From Lactarius indigo (taxonomy: Eukaryota; Basidiomycota; Agaricomycetes; Russulales; Russulaceae): a stretch of DNA of 64,000 bases. Positions 59,138 to 64,000 of this stretch are shown in pieces. The position numbers were made by a program, and so were the translations under genes. The stretch lies in assembly GCA_025766275.1 (NCBI GenBank), contig JAFKAC010000029.1, forward strand, positions 62,001-126,000, written 5' to 3'. Below the pieces are notes generated by a model that was given only the letters and a program-made list of their open reading frames with translations, did not search any database and was not told the origin of the DNA. The first letter of the stretch is position 1. Each line of letters begins with the position of its first letter.

Positions 59138-62100
59138 TAATAGGCGTGCAACTTCGAGACTCCCATAAGATGATGCCAGGTGTAATGGCGTCACGTAGTC
59201 TTCATCTTGTGCGCTGATTTCCGCCCCGTGTTGGAGTAATAGCCTTACGATCTCCACGTGACCATAAGTTGACGCCCAGTGCAATGGAGTACGGCCTTCT
59301 TCGTCCGTAGCGTTGACGCGTACATTGTGCCTCAGTAGCGTTGACGTAATCTCTAGGTGTCCATACTGTGCAGCTAACTTAATTGGAGTGGAGAGGTTGA
59401 TTTGTTGCGCATTTGCATCTGCACCATGGTCGAGTAGCCACCGCGCGATATCGATAAGTCCGTCAATCGACGCAGCATGTAGAGGAGTCCGATCAAAATG
59501 ATTCTCGGTGACATCCAGGACCGCACCATGCTGGTGTAATAGCTCTGCCACCTTGAAGTGTCTCCTGTGCAATGCCACCACCAATGGACTGTGATTATAA
59601 CCACCCCTCGCATTTACTTGCTCTGGATGCTCGACGATGATGTGCGCTGCCAGGTCACGGAATCCGCACAACGAAGCATAATACAGTGGAGATCCACGAT
59701 CTACGAGGACATCTCCAAAGTTACTCCAGAAATCGTCGATGTTGTGCAACTTGAGCCACGCGGCAAATTTTGGCATGGCCGAGTCAAAGAGACGCCGCAT
59801 CCCATCTTCTACATGTGACGACACCTTTCCGAACTGCGCATGCTCCACCCAATGTCGACTGGCATATCGAGCCAACGGAAACCTGTCTTCGACTTGGTCA
59901 TCATCGGCGCTGCCGTCCAACTGAAGAAGAGTTCCCAAGCAAGCCTGGGCGAGAGTCGTGTGTGCAGATTCGGGAATGATATGGAAGTACGAAGCGTCTC
60001 CTTTAGAAGCCGCAAGCCGATCGGAAGTCAAGAATTCCTTCACCGAAAAATGCGTAAACTGAATGACCCAGGAGCCACGACGGTGGACTTGTGTAATTAA
60101 GCTGGAGCACGTAGATAGTACAGCTCGTTGTCGATCCTCCCACCGCCAATCTTCATTCAACTTCGGTGTCGCTCCTTCAGCCTCAAAGTCAAGCGCAAGT
60201 ATTTCTGCGAGCTCCACGACGTGCAGCGGCCGAGCGGCCGCGGAAAGACACTGTAAGAGACGACGAGCGTGATCTCGGTTGGCCATCCCGATCTCCTTCA
60301 ACACTCGCTCGTAAGTCTCGTCCAATGATTTTGGTAATTCGTTGAGCGTTCGACGGATGCTTTGCGGAAAGCAATGTTGTAACACTTCCAGCTGACAGAA
60401 AACCCAACGGAACCTGTAAAATAGTCAACAACCGTCATTGGCACATTCTTATTCGCGCTTACATTCCATCAGCTCTTTCCGTGAGCGTCTCAATAACCAA
60501 TTCTTTGTCCTTGTCCCTCCATCTCTTCATCGCTGTATCCGAGTCCGCGTAAACGACAGATCTGATATAGTCTTCAATATCCTTCTTTTGTCCGCTTTGT
60601 TCGTGGATCGAGACGGGATGGAATGCTAGGGGCTCAAGCGCGGTTCGGATGTCGTTCTCCGGACGGCTCGTGACACATATATGAAGATTTGAGAGCTGGA
60701 AACCGACAAGCTCCTTTATGAGATCGAGGACTTGTTTACGGGCGGGTGGAATTCCAGATGTATTGGGGCATTCATCTAGCGCGTCCAAGACAATGTAGAT
60801 TGGGCCTTGGCCAGGTAGCGCGAGCATCTCTTTGAGACACCCAATCAACGTACTTGTTGCGGGCTTACGTGCGCCATCGTCGTGTGACTTATAAATCCGG
60901 GAGAGGACGTCGCAACAATTGTCGGAACGAGTGGAGAGCTGAATGAGAAGAGAGGGAAGCAAGTTGCGGAGGTTTTGTTTATCGGTGTCCTTGAAATCAA
61001 AATAGAAATACGCCATGGATGCTAGTCCAGCCTCCCATAATGCCGTAATGTCCTGGATGATTGCGGAGCTAGTTGGTGATGTAAGTTCCTCTGGGCGAAC
61101 TCGACAAATGATGACGAACCAAAGGATGCTCTTCCCTGACCCCGCTGCAATGGTTCGAGATCAATGTCTAGGAGGATGAGAGGAGACAGAAGGACGCACG
61201 TTTCCCGTGGATCCACAACAAGGACGTGGTCGGCTTGGTCTTCCATTCTATGAATATACTTCCTCGGAAGAACCATGTCGCCGTGCCCTCATGTTGAGTA
61301 GTGGACGCGATGTTTTGATTAGTAGATGGGTCCGGAGGAGATAGCCACGCTCGGTGGTCCTTCCGTATCCGGCTCCCTGCGACGGCATTTCAGTGTCAGT
61401 AAGGAAGAGTAGCAGGGCTCGAGAGCCACAAACGCTTTTCATCATGAATATTGTTTGCCGCCTGTTGCAATAGAGCTTGCATTTCCATTGTCGTCACTTT
61501 GACTATCTTACCATCTAGTTGTATATGAGTTTACGATCGTTTTCTGAGCACCTAACATGACAAACGCACCCTCAACAGCCAGGTTGACCTTGTCGCCGAC
61601 AACCTGTACTTGGTCGCCGACGTCTTTGACCTTGTCGTCGACGCCTTGTACTTGCCCACCGACAGTTTCTACTTGCCCACCGACAGTTTCTACTTGCCCA
61701 CCGACAGTTTCTACTCCATCCTTCACATGGTGTGCGATTCTCAGCACTTGCACAATCGCCATCTGGGCCTCTTGCTGCGTCAATCTATCCAGTCTGACCA
61801 GCGCGTCCTCGATATCCCTCCTTCCGATTAATTTCTTCAGGTATCTCTCTGCGTATATATCAGAAACTAGCAACGTATCATCAGTGGTCGACTCACTGGC
61901 TCGCCCCTGCTTCATCTCCTTCGTCATGATCCCAAATATCCCAAGCACCTCGACCATTATCTTCACGATGATCTCCTTCATCGCCTCCGTCGTCGGCACC
62001 TCACTATACTCTTCGAGCCGTCTGAAGAAGCTTTCGATGCGCTCGAATATATCAATGAGCGCATCTTGGCTCGCAGCAACGTCCTTGGCCGCCTGTGTAC

Positions 62101-62550
62101 GTTTCGGGATCAGAATAGTACGAGTAAGAGAGAGATCCAGTATGGTAGCTACCAATAGGAGGACCCCAGCACCAGCGAAAATGACTTTCGCAGGCGAGAA
62201 TACCTATAAATATGATATATCAGAGAAAGTGGATCGTAAACGATGGACTAAATGGGACTCACGAGTCCAACGCCCTCGCCAAGCGCCGCGGAGAAGGCAT
62301 ATAGGACATTAACAGTCGGGTTCAACCATTTTGTGAATTTGTCATCGCCGGACGTCGATTGCTCGAATTGTTGGACTTGAGTGCGGAGAACGGCCAGGAT
62401 ATTGGCGGGAGAATTGCAGGTCTGTAACTGGGCCATCAACGGATGGAGAAGTAGGTCTTTCTTCGTCTTCTTCTCATACTCTTTAATGGCGGCATTGAAG
62501 ATGGCCTGGAGATTGGAAGAAGACGAAGCGGCAGAAGGTGTTTGAGACAT
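59123..62550 (-). CDS. NLR7: Goodbye-NACHT receptor with ankyrin array truncated by transposon
   Basis: Start ATG at 62550 (MSQTPSAASSSSNLQAIFNA). Goodbye and NACHT exons align fully to NLR2 (GKPGSGKS; LDALDECPNT; TSRPEND). The linker has six heptads (VETVGGQ three times, VQGVDDK, VKDVGDQ, VQVVGDK), the most in the array. Ankyrin repeats run to about the sixth (YVTPLHLASSYGSLEVARLL). There the transposon end is translated and supplies the terminal QRFS and stop at 59123. Predicted size is about 1,000 residues. The protein may be functional with six repeats; the lost repeats persist at 57608-57919. Confidence 0.83.
61588..61714 (-). repeat. 21-bp heptad minisatellite, six units (NLR7)
   Basis: Three nearly identical 21-bp units (ctacttgcccaccgacagtt phase) encode VETVGGQ repeated, followed by VQGVDDK, VKDVGDQ and VQVVGDK. 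NLR2 has only two of the identical units, so a whole-unit gain or loss separates these close copies. Confidence 0.85.
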
Positions 62551-62760
62551 TGCAACAGCAGCGAGGATAGAAGTCTGAGGCTGGTGTATGATACTGGCAC
62601 CGCGGGTGAGAAGTGGCCGAGTTGGAACACCAGATCTAGAATAGTTTGCCACGAGGTTTGCCCGGTGACGCCCGCACTGCCTCGCTCGGATCGTAGACAA
62701 TCCGATATGAATTTTTGGCTACGAAACCAGTAATGCGCGAACCACTTGAGTCATTTTCGC
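62551..62760 (-). promoter_or_regulatory. NLR7 upstream block, class I
   Basis: Near-copy of 22309-22510, with an additional gaagtctgaggctggtgtatg segment next to the start that resembles NLR5 (gacgtctgaggcccgtggta). Confidence 0.5.
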
Positions 62761-63464
62761 TGGCGGACTTGGACAGAGGCCCGTGCAGTGGAGTGTCAAG
62801 GGTGGTCTCAGTTCTCGACGTCGACGTCCTCTGTGACCTGAGGAGAGTTGAACGATATCTGAATTCAAGTCGAAGTCGAGCTTCGGTCCTAGTTCAAGTG
62901 ATTGCCCTCAAATTTTTTCTCTCTCAAATCGCACAAATTAATCGGACGCGGGAACTAGCTATGGCGATGAATAGATATATTACCCGTGAATGTGGTGAAG
63001 CCGTCGGATTGTAAGGAGTATAGTGATAGATGGTCGGCGGAGGTAGGGATGTAGTAGGTGATAGGTAGCCGGTAGCCGTCACGGTCAGAGAAAGACCATG
63101 AGTAAATTCGAAGTGCTTGGACATGTCCGTAAGGTATTAACTTTTGATGGATGAGGGTGGGAAGAGGTATCAAGGATACATAGTATGAATGATGGAGAAA
63201 TGGAGAACGAAGAAGAGATGAGAGTAAAAATGGGTAGATAGTACAAGTTGGGAATACATACAACAAGCAGAATCGAACACACAAATCCGCGGAGATCCAG
63301 TCTGGGAAGACAGACGCATACAACTGAACAACTGACAAAGGTTACTGTAAAGGGAGGTCAAGAAAATTTGGTGTGGACGGATCGGATTGGGGGGGAGGGA
63401 TTGCGAAGCGAATAAAAGAAAATCGCAAGCGACAGCACACAACTTTTTTTCGTTCCTCCCTCCC
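62761..63464 (-). other. 3' flank of the kinase gene, copy 2
   Basis: Duplicate of 22511-23187; probably 3' UTR and downstream sequence. The ORFs at 62715-63014 (plus) and 62955-63338 (minus) are not considered genes for the reasons given for copy 1. Confidence 0.4.
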
Positions 63465-64000
63465 TCACTGGATGGAGCAGTTCCCGCCGTTCGAAGCCTT
63501 GGACGAGTCACCACGCGCGCGTCTCGTCATCGTCATCATCCTCTTCTTATCCCGCGAAGCGACCGTCGGCGCAGCAGTATACGGCACCGTCACACACGAG
63601 GCACCAGCAACGTCAACCGCAGCATCGACGAACGACGAAGCCATCGTCGCGGCAGAAGGATCGACTCGCGCGGCCCGGCTAGCCGAGGACGCGCTGCTGC
63701 TGTTCCCCGTAGCTGCCACGACCGCCTGTAAGCTTCGCAAGCTGTTCGATTGAGGTGATTGCGATGCCGGCGACTGTTGCGAGGTTGCGCACGACGAGAT
63801 CGACTGAGGGCGTTCTCTCAGGTGCGTATTATTCACCTGTTGCGGTTCTCGTTGGCGCGTGAGGATGATGGACAGTTTCCGGCGGATGACGTTCCCCTCC
63901 GGTATCACGCTGGTCACTTTGGCTTGCGAGGGCGTAGCGCCGGCGAGTGAGACGGATGAGTTGGAGTGTGTCGGGTCGGGCGTGAGAGAGGCGCGCGAGC
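63465..64000 (-). CDS. C-terminal end of a septation-type kinase gene (partial, runs off window)
   Basis: The minus-strand frame ends SSKASNGGNCSIQ at 63465 and is open to 63917. It contains EGNVIRRKLSIILTRQREPQ and HLRERPQSIS, a Ser-rich stretch, and VDPSAAT..SSFVDAAVDVAG. It matches the C-terminal part of the relic at 23188-23820 with only substitutions and one in-frame 12-bp deletion, so the frame appears to have been kept. In recalled basidiomycete relatives such a Ser/Arg tail follows a Cdc7/SepH-like kinase and a C1-like domain. The catalytic domain should lie to the right of the window. Whether this copy is the functional parent cannot be seen from here. Confidence 0.6.
   Translation of the reverse strand, partial: SRASLTPDPTHSNSSVSLAGATPSQAKVTSVIPEGNVIRRKLSIILTRQREPQQVNNTHLRERPQSISSCATSQQSPASQSPQSNSLRSLQAVVAATGNSSSASSASRAARVDPSAATMASSFVDAAVDVAGASCVTVPYTAAPTVASRDKKRMMTMTRRARGDSSKASNGGNCSIQ

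Larger units (their letters stand above)
59139..63990. repeat. Segmental duplication, copy 2 (NLR7 + upstream + kinase 3' end)
   Basis: Collinear with about 18890-23720. Near the right edge the two copies begin to diverge. The kinase part continues beyond the window. Confidence 0.85.

Overview
The window looks like a stretch of a filamentous basidiomycete (Agaricomycete-type) nuclear genome. The signs are genes cut by many introns of about 50 nt, fungal STAND/NLR proteins with a Goodbye N-terminal domain, Ty3/gypsy and Ty1/copia relics, and a septation-type protein kinase fragment. There is nothing prokaryotic and no CRISPR. I saw no tRNA or rRNA gene, but I could not scan for them computationally.

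Layout. 1-3588: nested retrotransposons on the minus strand (a gypsy element with LTR, gag and the start of pol; a solo LTR of the same family; both lie inside a copia gag relic). 4205-11965: a plus-strand ABCC (MRP-type) transporter, ABC1, for which I derived a phase-consistent 39-exon model (1,639 residues) including a 7-nt microexon. 12174-46819: six minus-strand copies of a Goodbye-NACHT-ankyrin NLR gene (NLR1, 2, 3psi, 4, 5, 6), separated by repeated spacer blocks. NLR3psi is fused out of frame to a broken kinase copy. 34840-37379: a 2.5-kb element with perfect 28-bp terminal inverted repeats, sitting in the 3' flank of NLR5. 47830-55600: a second ABCC gene, ABC2, in inverted orientation to ABC1, so a roughly 7.7-kb inverted repeat brackets the six-copy array. 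55975-57230: an NLR upstream block with no NLR attached. 57608-62550: NLR7, whose ankyrin array is split by a 1.2-kb transposon with TA target duplication. 63465-64000: the 3' end of the kinase gene next to NLR7, which continues off the window.

How it fits together. NLR1, 2, 4 and 6 look intact; NLR5 and NLR7 keep Goodbye and NACHT but have lost most ankyrin repeats; NLR3psi is dead. All share one nine-exon architecture (derived in full for NLR1: 3,402 nt, 1,133 residues). Copies differ chiefly in two modules: the number of 7-residue coiled-coil repeats between Goodbye and NACHT (1 to 6) and the number of ankyrin repeats (5 to 17). Both are tandem repeats that can change in whole units without frameshift. 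Known fungal NLR biology (heterokaryon incompatibility, programmed cell death, non-self sensing) suggests a diversifying receptor array. The role of the flanking ABCC transporters in this context is unknown.
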